Source: an uncultured Bacteroidales bacterium
GTDB lineage: Bacteria; Bacteroidota; Bacteroidia; Bacteroidales; Muribaculaceae
DNA: 64,000 nt
Reading direction: 5' to 3'
NCBI GenBank assembly: GCA_902777835.1
Contig: CACYVC010000008.1
Location: forward strand, 21,673-85,672
The notes beneath the pieces are model-generated. The model was not told where the DNA came from. It worked only from the letters and a program-made list of their open reading frames with translations, and did no database searches. Both the position numbers and the translations under genes were made by a program. Within the stretch, counting starts at the first letter, position 1, and the number at the start of each line of letters is the position of its first letter. Below, one piece after another: positions 1-8,499 of this stretch.

Positions 1-835
1 TAGCGTCGTGCCAGGTCATCTGCTGCAATTTCTCTGGCAAGTCAACACCGCGAACTTCCTTAAATAAGTGGCGAGCGAGGCCTTCAAACACTTCGATAAC
101 GTCCTCTTGATCGACAAAGCTCATCTCGCAGTCAATCTGGGTGAACTCGGGCTGACGGTCGGCACGCAAGTCCTCGTCGCGGAAGCACTTGGCAATCTGG
201 AAATAGCGGTCGAAACCACTAACCATGAGCAACTGCTTGAGGGTTTGAGGGCTCTGAGGCAATGCATAGAACTGGCCTGGATTCATACGGCTTGGCACCA
301 CGAAGTCGCGTGCGCCCTCAGGTGTACTGCCCACCAAGATTGGGGTCTCTACCTCAATGAAGTCGCGGCTGTCGAGGAAGTTGCGAATCAAGATTGTCAT
401 GCGGTGGCGAAGCTCAAGGTTTTGACGCACGCTGGGACGACGCAGGTCGAGATAACGATACTTCATGCGAAGGTCATCGCCACCATCGGTGTTATCTTCG
501 ATAGTAAACGGCGGAGTGGCACTTGGACTGAGTATATTCAGCTCATTAACAATAATTTCGATGTCGCCAGTGGGCATGTTTGGATTTTTGCTCTGGCGCT
601 CACTGACTGTACCTGAGGCCTGAATGCAGAACTCACGGCCAAGCTTGTTGGCGCGAGCACACAGCTCAGCATCAACCGACTCGTTAAACACTAATTGAGT
701 GATGCCATATCGGTCACGAAGATCGACAAAAGTCATGCCACCCATCTTGCGAGTGCGCTGCACCCATCCTGCCAAAGTCACATTCTCGCCAGCATTGGCA
801 AGACGCAACTCTCCACATGTTTTACTTCTGTACAT
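1..835 (-). CDS. aspS: Aspartate--tRNA ligase, N-terminal part (cut by window edge)
   Basis: Charges tRNA-Asp with aspartate in the cytoplasm. Only about 278 N-terminal residues are inside the window; the gene continues past base 1. The start ATG reads M-Y-R-S-K-T-C-G-E and is followed by the OB-fold anticodon-binding domain (about residues 1-105, with L-A-G-W-V-Q-R and T-F-V-D-L-R-D-R). The class II motif 2 is visible around residues 215-229 as [16 protein letters not shown]. Whether it is discriminating or non-discriminating cannot be judged from this part. A possible -7 box (TAATTTTG on the minus strand, 912-919) lies about 77 bases upstream. Confidence 0.95.
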   Translation of the reverse strand, partial: MYRSKTCGELRLANAGENVTLAGWVQRTRKMGGMTFVDLRDRYGITQLVFNESVDAELCARANKLGREFCIQASGTVSERQSKNPNMPTGDIEIIVNELNILSPSATPPFTIEDNTDGGDDLRMKYRYLDLRRPSVRQNLELRHRMTILIRNFLDSRDFIEVETPILVGSTPEGARDFVVPSRMNPGQFYALPQSPQTLKQLLMVSGFDRYFQIAKCFRDEDLRADRQPEFTQIDCEMSFVDQEDVIEVFEGLARHLFKEVRGVDLPEKLQQMTWHDA

Positions 836-1012
836 AATATAAATGTGTCTATTGTGTTGTTGAAAAATATTTTTCTTTTCGATAATCTCAACTTTTGTTG
901 AAACAAACAGACAAAATTAGTAATTATTGTTCGCTTTTTCATCCTTTTCACCATAAAAAATGACTCAAACAAGAAAAAATGCCATTTTTTCGCAAAAAAT
1001 CGGCAAAAAACC

Positions 1013-1042
1013 TTGCCAATACAAAAAAAAGTAGTAACTTTG
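1013..1042 (+). promoter_or_regulatory. Bacteroidetes-type promoter of tRNA-Pro
   Basis: TTG at 1013-1015, a 19-base spacer, then TAACTTTG at 1035-1042. This matches the TTG / TAnnTTTG consensus of the Bacteroidetes primary sigma factor. The predicted transcript starts roughly 20 bases before the tRNA. Confidence 0.75.
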
Positions 1043-1067
1043 CATCGCTTTTGAAGAAATAAGCATT

Positions 1068-1142
1068 CGGGGTGTAGCGCAGTCCGGTTAGCGCGCCTGC
1101 TTTGGGAGCAGGAGGTCCCAGGTTCGAATCCTGGTACCCCGA
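1068..1142 (+). tRNA. tRNA-Pro (anticodon TGG)
   Basis: The cloverleaf can be folded by eye. The acceptor stem pairs CGGGGTG with TACCCCG with one G-U pair, followed by discriminator A. The anticodon stem is CCTGC/GCAGG with loop TTTGGGA, putting TGG at 1103-1105. The T-arm is CCAGG-TTCGAAT-CCTGG. The 3' CCA is not encoded; the sequence continues as CAAATT. It stands alone with its own promoter and a hairpin downstream. Confidence 0.97.
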
Positions 1143-1153
1143 CAAATTAAAAT

Positions 1154-1196
1154 GCTGTAAATCAACTGATAATATCAGAAGATTTATGGCTTTTTT
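1154..1196 (+). terminator. Probable terminator after tRNA-Pro
   Basis: TAAATC (1158-1163) pairs with GATTTA (1181-1186), enclosing an inner CTGAT/ATCAG hairpin. A run of six T follows. It is placed right to end the tRNA transcript. Confidence 0.6.
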
Positions 1197-1260
1197 GTTT
1201 TAAAAGGTATTTGCTACTTTCGAGTTTGAGATAATAGTTGTGCTTAGATACCTTTGCTAT

Positions 1261-1593
1261 TCAGCGGTTGCGAGTTGTTCGTTTCTTGGGTTTGGGTTGG
1301 GGGAGGGCTTTGCAGGTTTCGCGCACAAGCATTGAGAGGTAGTCATGGTCGTCAACGTCGGTTATGCGGTAGTAGTCTTTTGTGCCTTCGTAGGGTGGAC
1401 ACATGTCTATTGTGCGGAGCATTGGTTTTACTGCTTGAGTGGGTTTTAGATAAAAGCAGTCATCACAAATGAGCCCGAATATTTTTCCGTCACAATAAAT
1501 GCCGTAATCGCCAAACATTTTCTTGGCGATTATTTCACCCGCTCCAGCGCACTGGTCAGCAACATATTGCACAAAATCTGGATTACTTGCCAT
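1261..1593 (-). CDS. TfoX/Sxy N-terminal domain protein
   Basis: A 110-residue protein matching the TfoX_N family by pattern: K-K-M-F-G-D-Y-G-I-Y, then D-G-K-I-F-G-L-I-C-D-D, then F-Y-L-K-P-T. In gamma-proteobacteria TfoX/Sxy acts with CRP in competence regulation. Stand-alone single-domain versions are common in bacteria that lack that circuit, and their role is unknown. The C-terminal end is basic (P-K-P-K-K-R-T-T-R-N-R). It starts 4 bases after the DUF169 gene ends on the same strand, so the two are probably cotranscribed. The family call is good; the function is open. Confidence 0.82.
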   Translation of the reverse strand: MASNPDFVQYVADQCAGAGEIIAKKMFGDYGIYCDGKIFGLICDDCFYLKPTQAVKPMLRTIDMCPPYEGTKDYYRITDVDDHDYLSMLVRETCKALPQPKPKKRTTRNR

Positions 1594-1597
1594 TGCG

Positions 1598-2317
1598 TCA
1601 GCTGTCTTGATTTATTCTTTCTTTTACTATTTTCCAAGCGTGTGAACCGCCTAGGAAGCATTCGTTGAGAGTGTCGGTCATTTTAACGAGGCGGCTCGCA
1701 GGAATGCTGAAGCCGAGTTCGTCGGCACCGACATATGGTCTTACTGATGGGTCAAACAGACCAAGGAAACAACTGTTCCCGCCACGCATGTTTTCAGCAA
1801 CAGCACTTGAGATGAGAGCGCTGCATCCTGAGCCAAAGAGCGTGAGGACTGCATCATGTTCATTGTTGTCAAAAAATGCCCATCCGCAAAGTCCTGAAAG
1901 CACATCAGGACGTGCAAAGAAAAGTAGCCCCTCAATGCTGCCAAGGCTATCCATTTTGTCAATGCGCTGAAAGTTAAAGTAACGATAACAGTTGCGTTCA
2001 ACATTAACGCTCTCAACAAAAGCCATCACATCGTCAGGAGATTGTTTGTAGCGCTCTTTTAGCGAGACAAAAGTTGGCACATATTCAGGCATATCGGTAA
2101 AGCCAAGGTAGAATTTGCCTCCACCGCATCCTGTATTTTCTATGCATAGACTCAAAGGGTCACCTCCTCGTACTGCACGTAGCCCTTTGAAAAAGCAACC
2201 TCCAATTTTCTCACTCACTTTAACGGGCTCATCACTTCTCCAGAAAGCAATAGGCAATTCCATGTCGTCGCCAAAAGCATTGCGAAGATGCTTTATTAGT
2301 TCATTAGTGGTTATCAT
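1598..2317 (-). CDS. DUF169 family protein
   Basis: About 239 residues from the chosen ATG (M-I-T-T-N-E-L). An upstream in-frame ATG at 2395 would add 26 residues but lies inside the glmM terminator region, so I prefer 2317. The protein resembles DUF169: P-I-A-F-W-R-S-D-E-P, a C-F-F-K-G-L segment, C-I-E-N-T-G-C-G-G-G, and a late G-S-G-C. Conserved cysteines near the glycine-rich turn suggest a metal or cofactor site, but the biochemical role of the family is not established. It is followed 4 bases later by the TfoX-type gene. Confidence 0.75.
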   Translation of the reverse strand: MITTNELIKHLRNAFGDDMELPIAFWRSDEPVKVSEKIGGCFFKGLRAVRGGDPLSLCIENTGCGGGKFYLGFTDMPEYVPTFVSLKERYKQSPDDVMAFVESVNVERNCYRYFNFQRIDKMDSLGSIEGLLFFARPDVLSGLCGWAFFDNNEHDAVLTLFGSGCSALISSAVAENMRGGNSCFLGLFDPSVRPYVGADELGFSIPASRLVKMTDTLNECFLGGSHAWKIVKERINQDS

Positions 2318-2383
2318 GTTTTTTATGGTTTTATGCCCCAAAGATAATGCTTTTTTCTCAGTTGACCAATAGTTCATTAAACA

Positions 2384-2419
2384 GAAGAAGTCCAAGGCAA
2401 ATGCCCATTGGACTTCTTG
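2384..2419 (-). terminator. Strong hairpin terminator after glmM
   Basis: A perfect 11-base inverted repeat, AAGAAGTCCAA (2385-2395) with TTGGACTTCTT (2408-2418), has an inner GGC/GCC pairing in the loop. It sits between the end of glmM and the DUF169 start on the minus strand, so it most likely ends the glmM transcript. Confidence 0.7.
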
Positions 2420-2476
2420 TTATATAAAGGCCCCCTGATAACTTGTTGTTAACAGGGTTTCTTTATGGCTTAGGCA

Positions 2477-3871
2477 TTAACCTATCAGTGATTCGACGAT
2501 TTTTTTCACGTCTTCGCCTAGTTGCTGTGCTTTTTCCATCGTGTGAGCTTCACTGTAGATGCGAATGATAGGCTCTGTATTGCTCTTGCGCAGGTGTGCC
2601 CATCCGTCTTCAAAGTCGATTTTCACGCCGTCGATGGTGGTTAAGTTCTCGTCTTTGTAATGCTGTTCTACAGCTTTGAGAATCTTATCCACATCCATTT
2701 CAGGAGTAAGCTGAAGCTTGGTCTTGGCGATGCTGTATTGTGGGTAGGTGGCCTTGAGTTCGCTAACCTTTTTGCCGCTATTGGCAAGCAATGTGAGGAA
2801 TAGCGCCACACCAACAAGAGCGTCGCGGCCATAATGAAGTTCAGGATAGATTACTCCACCATTTCCTTCACCGCCTATCACGGCACCTGTGCGGCGCATC
2901 TCGGTTGTTACGTTAACCTCGCCTACGGCAGCTGCAGTATAGGTGCAGCCGTGAGCATTAGTGACATCACGCAAAGCACGTGACGACGAAAGGTTTGAAA
3001 CAGTAGAACCAGGAGTGTTACTCAGCACATAGTCGGCAACAGCCACGAGAGTATATTCCTCAACGAAGAACTCGCCGTTTTCCATCACAATAGCAAGTCG
3101 GTCAACATCGGGGTCAACTACAAATCCTACATCGGCTTTGCCTTGTTTCATAAGGTCTTGAATAGCTGTCAAATTCTCTGGGATAGGTTCTGGAGTGTGG
3201 CCGAAGTTTCCTGTTGGATCACAGAAGAGCTTTATGATATTCTCGCTTTTCACGCCCATTGACTCTAGTAATTTAGGAATCGCTACTCCGCCTATAGAGT
3301 TGACTGCATCAACAGCCACTCTGAAGTTGGCGTTCTTCACTGCTTCCACGTCAACGAGTTTCAACGCCTTAACGGCATCGATGTGGCGACGAAGATAAGT
3401 GTAGTTCTTTTGCTCACGACCCAGTTTCTCGACTGGAGCGTAGTCAAACTCTTCGGCCTCAGCAATGCGCAGCACCTCTTTGCCTTGAGCATCGTCAAGG
3501 AACTCTCCACGCTCGTTGAGCAGTTTCAGTGCGTTCCATTGCTTGGGATTATGCGAGGCGGTGATGATGATTCCTCCACAAGCCTTTTCCCACACTACAG
3601 CAAGTTCGGTGGTTGGTGTTGTAGCAAGACCAATGTTCACCACGTCAAACCCCATGCCTGTGAGAGTGCCAACCACAATGTTTAGCACCATGCGACCTGA
3701 GAGACGCGCATCGCGTCCCACAACGATGACGTTTGATTCGCTTGTGGAGTTGCGACGAATAAAAGTTGCGTAGGCAGTAGTGAACTTTACGATGTCGAGA
3801 GGAGACAGACCATCACCAGCAGGACCTCCAATTGTGCCTCTGATGCCTGATATGGATTTTATTAGTGACAT
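2477..3871 (-). CDS. glmM: Phosphoglucosamine mutase
   Basis: Interconverts glucosamine-6-phosphate and glucosamine-1-phosphate for UDP-GlcNAc synthesis. The 464 residues show the full alpha-D-phosphohexomutase layout. The phosphoserine loop T-A-S-H-N-P has its serine near 106. The metal loop D-P-D-V-D-R is at 253-258. The sugar-recognition loop reads G-G-E-G-N-G-G (333-339), and the phosphate-binding loop R-K-S-N-T-E-P is at 428-434. The sugar loop differs from the GEQSGH of proteobacterial GlmM. That variant is usual in Bacteroidetes, where these proteins are still annotated GlmM, but a phosphomannomutase-like activity cannot be excluded. A DUF4827 lipoprotein and a DHH protein lie just upstream on the same strand. 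Confidence 0.88.
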   Translation of the reverse strand: MSLIKSISGIRGTIGGPAGDGLSPLDIVKFTTAYATFIRRNSTSESNVIVVGRDARLSGRMVLNIVVGTLTGMGFDVVNIGLATTPTTELAVVWEKACGGIIITASHNPKQWNALKLLNERGEFLDDAQGKEVLRIAEAEEFDYAPVEKLGREQKNYTYLRRHIDAVKALKLVDVEAVKNANFRVAVDAVNSIGGVAIPKLLESMGVKSENIIKLFCDPTGNFGHTPEPIPENLTAIQDLMKQGKADVGFVVDPDVDRLAIVMENGEFFVEEYTLVAVADYVLSNTPGSTVSNLSSSRALRDVTNAHGCTYTAAAVGEVNVTTEMRRTGAVIGGEGNGGVIYPELHYGRDALVGVALFLTLLANSGKKVSELKATYPQYSIAKTKLQLTPEMDVDKILKAVEQHYKDENLTTIDGVKIDFEDGWAHLRKSNTEPIIRIYSEAHTMEKAQQLGEDVKKIVESLIG

Positions 3872-3918
3872 ATTTATTTGTTTTTAGTTTTCAGTTCTGA
3901 GTTTTCAGCTTTTAGCTC

Positions 3919-4494
3919 TTAAATTTGATTTCGGAAATAGCGTACATGATAGAGATAGGGTTGAACCATGCTTATCTCGCTTGCCCATCCAAATTGCGAC
4001 TTGATGATGATGTTTACTTCGCTATCTACTCCTAAGAATTTTAAAGGCAGTTGGATACCATATCCCCACTGTGCCGATGTGGTGAGTGTGTAGTTCCCAT
4101 AGTTGAAATATGTGGGTGCCGCTTTCATGTCGTTCTCATTTCCTTCACCGAGCATCTCACCGTAGGTGTACCAGTAATACAGGTTGTAGCGCATGTAACG
4201 GAAATAGATTCTTTCGGAGTTCTTTACCTTGTCGGTCTTTCGGTCGCCTGCTTTAATCACCTGCATATATACATTTCCTTCAGGGTCAATCCTATAATAA
4301 GGAGCATTAGCGCCTACTTCAAATACTGTATCGCTTGGTATATTATTCACAACCCTGCAGTTGGCAAGGTAAGCATTAGTAGCATGGCGCTCTTTTTCGA
4401 GCAACTGGGCGTAACTCTCACTGTCGCTACACGAAGTCATTGAAACAATAGCTGCCAATGCAAAAAGAAAGAAGAACTTTTTAGTATTTCTCAT
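3919..4494 (-). CDS. DUF4827-type lipoprotein
   Basis: A 191-residue predicted lipoprotein. The hydrophobic signal segment ends in a lipobox, M-T-S-C, with the lipidated cysteine at 22. The mature part matches the DUF4827 pattern known from Bacteroidales, with a Y-F-R-Y-M-R-Y-N-L core and G-Y-G-I-Q-L-P-L-K near the end. The family recalls FKBP-type peptidyl-prolyl isomerases, but I see no firm catalytic signature. It lies between the DHH gene and glmM on the same strand, probably in one transcript. Confidence 0.75.
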   Translation of the reverse strand: MRNTKKFFFLFALAAIVSMTSCSDSESYAQLLEKERHATNAYLANCRVVNNIPSDTVFEVGANAPYYRIDPEGNVYMQVIKAGDRKTDKVKNSERIYFRYMRYNLYYWYTYGEMLGEGNENDMKAAPTYFNYGNYTLTTSAQWGYGIQLPLKFLGVDSEVNIIIKSQFGWASEISMVQPYLYHVRYFRNQI

Positions 4495-4503
4495 TTTTCT
4501 ATA

Positions 4504-5520
4504 TTATTTATCGGTTTTTATTTTCTCAACTATCTTATAAAATATCTCCACGGCCTCGTCTAGGGAGCCTTTGAACTCTCCTGCGGCAGCGTGCATGTGA
4601 CCTCCTCCGCCAAAATAGGTGGCGCAAATTGTATCGACAGCAAAATCACCCTCGCTCCGCATTGATACTTTGATGCAGTCGGGGTCCTCACGCATGAAGG
4701 TTGACCAATACACTTCTTTCACCGCAAGTGGCCGATTCACCAATCTCTCGGTGTCACCTGTCTTGTAACTGAAAGTCTCAAGATCATTGTGGTCAAGGGT
4801 AATCAGTGCTATGCTGTCATCAATGATGGTCATCTTATTGAGCAAGGCATAGCTGTGCAGCTTCAGACTGTTTAGTGGCACGGTATCCATCGCCTGCTTG
4901 TAGAGGTTGGGTTTATCGATGCCATAACGCATGAGTTGAGCCATAATCTCGTACACCTCTGGATAAGAAGAACTCCATGAGAGATTGCCTGTGTCGGTCA
5001 TTATTCCCACAAAAAGCAGTGATGCCACTCGACGGTCAATATACTGAAGCCAGCTAGCCTCGCTTAAGATGCGATATACAACTTCGCAAGTTGATGACAG
5101 TTCTGGGAAGGAGAACATCAATGCAAAGTCTCGAGCAGGATTTAGGTGATGGTCGATAAGCACTTTCGGCGCTTTGCTTTCTTTGAGAAGAGGCGACATC
5201 TTGTCAACACGGTCGATGTTATTGTAATCAAGGCACAAGATCAATTGCGTGTTCCTAATGATGTTGCCAGCACGCTTCTCGTTGAATGTGAAGGTGACAT
5301 AATCAATTCCTTCGGTTGTGAACTCCAACGACTGTGGTAACTGGTCGGGAATAATGACAGTGACATTCTTTCCCATTTTTTCCAAAGCAAGGCACAACCC
5401 CAAACTTGACCCAATAGCATCGCCGTCGGGTTTCTTGTGGCAGGTGATGACGATGCGTGTCACGCCTTCCAGTAGTTTCTTGAAATCATCAAGAGTTTCG
5501 GGGTTAATAATATTTATCAT
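4504..5520 (-). CDS. DHH-family phosphoesterase (NrnA-like nanoRNase/pAp phosphatase)
   Basis: A 338-residue DHH/DHHA1 protein. Motif I, H-K-K-P-D-G-D-A-I-G-S-S, is at 28-39. D-Y-N-N-I-D is near 98-103, the D-H-H triad at 123-125, and the DHHA1 G-G-G-G-H-x-x-A-A-G substrate motif near the C-terminus. NrnA-type members degrade 2-5-mer RNAs and dephosphorylate pAp; the length fits. It is first in the leftward cluster DHH-DUF4827-glmM, with 9 bases to the lipoprotein gene. Its exact substrate is inferred from the family. Confidence 0.87.
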   Translation of the reverse strand: MINIINPETLDDFKKLLEGVTRIVITCHKKPDGDAIGSSLGLCLALEKMGKNVTVIIPDQLPQSLEFTTEGIDYVTFTFNEKRAGNIIRNTQLILCLDYNNIDRVDKMSPLLKESKAPKVLIDHHLNPARDFALMFSFPELSSTCEVVYRILSEASWLQYIDRRVASLLFVGIMTDTGNLSWSSSYPEVYEIMAQLMRYGIDKPNLYKQAMDTVPLNSLKLHSYALLNKMTIIDDSIALITLDHNDLETFSYKTGDTERLVNRPLAVKEVYWSTFMREDPDCIKVSMRSEGDFAVDTICATYFGGGGHMHAAAGEFKGSLDEAVEIFYKIVEKIKTDK

Positions 5521-5613
5521 GCCTTGTTGTCGTTTTTGACTTTCAAAGGCACAAAGGTAGGAATAAATTTCATACAGATAGCATTATGTTAGGTTTTTTT
5601 TAGAGTTATATGA

Positions 5614-5643
5614 TTGCATTAAATAAAATAATGATTAACTTTG
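5614..5643 (+). promoter_or_regulatory. Promoter of the dsbD-mazG-topB run
   Basis: TTG at 5614-5616, a 19-base spacer and TAACTTTG at 5636-5643. This is a good match to the Bacteroidetes consensus, about 30 bases before the dsbD-like start. Confidence 0.75.
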
Positions 5644-5672
5644 CGCTTTGAAATCAAAAATCAATATCAGAA

Positions 5673-7715
5673 ATGCAAACTAAAAGACTTCTCAGTATTC
5701 TTATTGTGCTTACGCTATGCGCCTTTGCTGTACAAGCTCAAATGCTCAATCCGGTGAAGTGGACCAAAAGCGTGAAAATGACCGATGACAAGAATGGTAT
5801 TATAACTTTCACTGCCAATATCGATAAGGGGTGGCACATGTATTCAAATGATACCCCTGATGGTGGTCCTATACCATTAAGCATTAAGTGGGATAAAAAA
5901 GAGGGCGTGAAGCTTGTTGGAGGACTCCAACACAGTAAGGCCCCTGCCACTATTGATGACGAGATGTTTGGAATGAAGGTACGTCAATGGGAGGGTACGG
6001 TCACTCTATCGCAGAAATTCACTACTACATCCGATAAATATAAGATAGAAGGAGAAGTCAGTTATCAAGCCTGTAGCGATCAAGGTTGCTTGCCTGGCAG
6101 TGAGTTGTTTGACTTCAGCGGCACTGTAAAAGGCAAAGAAGAAGCCAAAGAGGACGCTAAGGATGAAAAAAACGATGAAGCCGCAGTTGAAGAAGAAACC
6201 ATAGAGGAGACTGCCGAGGATGAAGCTGTTATTGATTCGTTGTCAACAGTCACAGCATCTTCATCAATTGATGCCAAGAACGACCTTTGGGCACCAGTGA
6301 AGTTCAACGATAAAGAAGCCGAAGGCACAGAGGGCAACAGCAACTCCTTGTGGTTCCTGTTCTGGACATGTTTCTTAGGTGGTTTCATCGCTCTGCTCAC
6401 ACCATGTGTTTGGCCCATTATTCCGCTCACTGTGAGCTTTTTCCTAAAGAAAGGTAATAGCAAGAGTAAATCTATAAGTAGCGCTGTGACCTATGGTCTG
6501 TCGATAATCGTTATTTATGTGCTGCTTGGTCTGCTTGTCACTGCCATATTTGGCGCAAATGGCCTAAATGCCTTAGCCACCAATGCAGTGTGCAACATCA
6601 TTTTCTTCTTGCTGCTGGTGCTCTTTGCCATCTCGTTCCTTGGAGCATTTGAGATAAAGCTTCCCGACTCGTGGTCGAGCAAAATGGATAGCCGCGCTGA
6701 GAAGACAACTGGTTTGTTGAGTATCTTCTTCATGGCGTTCACACTGGTGATTGTGTCGTTCTCATGTACAGGACCTATTATTGGCACTCTGCTTGTTCAG
6801 ACTGCCACCAGCGGAAGTAAAATAGGTCCAATCGTGGGCATGTTTGGTTTTGCTTTGGCACTAGCAATACCATTCACTTTATTTGCGCTGTTCCCATCAG
6901 TTCTTAAGAAGCTTCCCAAATCAGGCAGCTGGCTCAACACTGTTAAGGTGGTGCTAGGTTTCCTGGAGTTGGCGCTGTCGCTCAAGTTCCTCTCGGTTGC
7001 TGACCTTGCTTATGGCTGGCACATCCTCGACCGTGAGACATTCCTTGCGTTGTGGATAGCGATATTCGGTCTTTTGGGACTATACCTGCTTGGTATGCTT
7101 CATCTCAAGAGCGATGGTGAAAAGAGGAAGCCTATAGGCGTAGTAAGGCTTATGTTAGGTATTATAACTTTGGCTTTCACTGCTTATTTGATTCCTGGTC
7201 TTTGGGGTGCTCCATTACGCACAACAAGTGCCTTTGTGCCTCCAATGTACACTCAGGACTATAATACCAACCCGGAGACCGTGAAAGAGTGGGAAGACTT
7301 TGAGGCTGGCATTGCTGCAGCAGAGAAGAATGGTAAACCCATATTCCTGGAGTTCTCAGGGTATGGCTGTGTGAACTGCAGAAAGATGGAGAGCGCTGTT
7401 ATGGGTGTTGATAACGTGAAGAATGAGCTGAGCGAGAACTTCACTCATATTCGCCTCATGGTTGACGATAAGACCGAGCTTGACAAACCAATAACAATAG
7501 AGAAGGATGGAAAGGTTGTAAAGAAGATTAGAACCGTTGGCGACAAATGGAGCTATCTGCAAGAAGTGAAATTCAACGCAAATTCCCAGCCTTATTATGT
7601 TGTGCTTAACTCTAAGGGCGAACTCATGTCAGGACCATTTGTCTATAAAGAAGACATTCAAGGGTTCCTCGACTTCTTGAAACGTGGAAAAGATAAATAT
7701 GACAAGGAAAAATAA
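5673..7715 (+). CDS. dsbD: Thiol:disulfide interchange protein, DsbD family
   Basis: Moves reducing power from cytoplasmic thioredoxin across the inner membrane to the periplasm. The 680 residues contain a signal peptide (1-22), a DsbD alpha-like domain with C134 and C139 (Q-A-C-S-D-Q-G-C), and a very acidic linker (about 153-190). A multi-helix membrane domain (about 225-512) has the paired cysteines T-P-C-V-W-P (C245) and S-C-T-G-P (C365). A C-terminal thioredoxin domain has C-V-N-C at 566-569. The tail is longer than in E. coli DsbD. A consensus promoter lies upstream, and the end overlaps the mazG start by 17 bases. Confidence 0.92.
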   Translation: MQTKRLLSILIVLTLCAFAVQAQMLNPVKWTKSVKMTDDKNGIITFTANIDKGWHMYSNDTPDGGPIPLSIKWDKKEGVKLVGGLQHSKAPATIDDEMFGMKVRQWEGTVTLSQKFTTTSDKYKIEGEVSYQACSDQGCLPGSELFDFSGTVKGKEEAKEDAKDEKNDEAAVEEETIEETAEDEAVIDSLSTVTASSSIDAKNDLWAPVKFNDKEAEGTEGNSNSLWFLFWTCFLGGFIALLTPCVWPIIPLTVSFFLKKGNSKSKSISSAVTYGLSIIVIYVLLGLLVTAIFGANGLNALATNAVCNIIFFLLLVLFAISFLGAFEIKLPDSWSSKMDSRAEKTTGLLSIFFMAFTLVIVSFSCTGPIIGTLLVQTATSGSKIGPIVGMFGFALALAIPFTLFALFPSVLKKLPKSGSWLNTVKVVLGFLELALSLKFLSVADLAYGWHILDRETFLALWIAIFGLLGLYLLGMLHLKSDGEKRKPIGVVRLMLGIITLAFTAYLIPGLWGAPLRTTSAFVPPMYTQDYNTNPETVKEWEDFEAGIAAAEKNGKPIFLEFSGYGCVNCRKMESAVMGVDNVKNELSENFTHIRLMVDDKTELDKPITIEKDGKVVKKIRTVGDKWSYLQEVKFNANSQPYYVVLNSKGELMSGPFVYKEDIQGFLDFLKRGKDKYDKEK

Positions 7716-8499
7716 CCGTGAGCAGAAATTAGAAGCTTTTGGTAAACTTCTTGACGTGATCGACAACTTGCGTGAGAAGTGCCCGTGGGACTCGGTGCAG
7801 ACCAACGAAAGCATGCGTCCCAACACCATAGAGGAGGCAATGGAACTCGCCGAGGCCTTGCTCGGTGATGACAATAACACGATTAAAAAGGAACTTGGCG
7901 ATGTGCTGCTGCATGTGCTACTCTATGCGCGCATAGGAGAGGAAAAAGGGGCCTACGACATCGCCGAAGTGTGTGATGCCCTCCGCCAGAAACTTATATA
8001 TCGCCATCCTCATATTTATGGCAGTGACAAAGTGAGTGGAGTGAAAGAGTTGCTCGAACACTGGGAGGTCATCAAAATGAAGGAGAAAGGAGGCAACAAG
8101 ACCGTACTTGGTGGTGTGCCTTCTACTCTGCCGTCGCTCATCAAAGCCGAAAGGGTACAGGAGAAAGCTGCAAACGTAGGCTTTGACTGGGAAAAGAAAG
8201 AGGATGTGTGGGATAAAGTAAAGGAAGAGCTTGCCGAAGTGGAGGCCGAGCTAAAAGCTGGCAATGAGGTGAATACCGAGAAGGAATTTGGCGACCTTTT
8301 CTTTGCTATGGTAAATGCTGCAAGACTCTATGGCGTACGTCCCGACAATGCCCTTGAGAAGACTAATCTCAAGTTTATCGCTCGTTTCAATCATGTGGAG
8401 AAACGAGCAAAGGAACAAGGCAAGCGCCTCAATGAAATGACCCTTGCAGAGATGGACGAACTGTGGGATGAGGCAAAACACTTAAAGTTAGGAGAATGA
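7699..8499 (+). CDS. mazG: Nucleoside triphosphate pyrophosphohydrolase MazG
   Basis: Hydrolyses (d)NTPs to NMP and pyrophosphate, a housecleaning activity that in E. coli also affects ppGpp. It has two MazG repeats. The first carries C-P-W-D, then the E-E-A-x-E metal ligands (T-I-E-E-A-M-E-L-A-E) and G-D-V-L-L-H-V-L-L. The second has E-E-L-A-E-V-E-A-E and E-F-G-D-L-F-F-A. I chose the ATG at 7699 over 7684 because it leaves the usual short N-terminus. It overlaps dsbD by 17 bases and topB by 4 (ATGA). Confidence 0.93.
   Translation: MTRKNNREQKLEAFGKLLDVIDNLREKCPWDSVQTNESMRPNTIEEAMELAEALLGDDNNTIKKELGDVLLHVLLYARIGEEKGAYDIAEVCDALRQKLIYRHPHIYGSDKVSGVKELLEHWEVIKMKEKGGNKTVLGGVPSTLPSLIKAERVQEKAANVGFDWEKKEDVWDKVKEELAEVEAELKAGNEVNTEKEFGDLFFAMVNAARLYGVRPDNALEKTNLKFIARFNHVEKRAKEQGKRLNEMTLAEMDELWDEAKHLKLGE

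Noticed and set aside
68-616. Forward ORF of 182 residues at the left edge
   Set aside because: It is antisense to aspS, whose minus-strand translation shows clear synthetase motifs.
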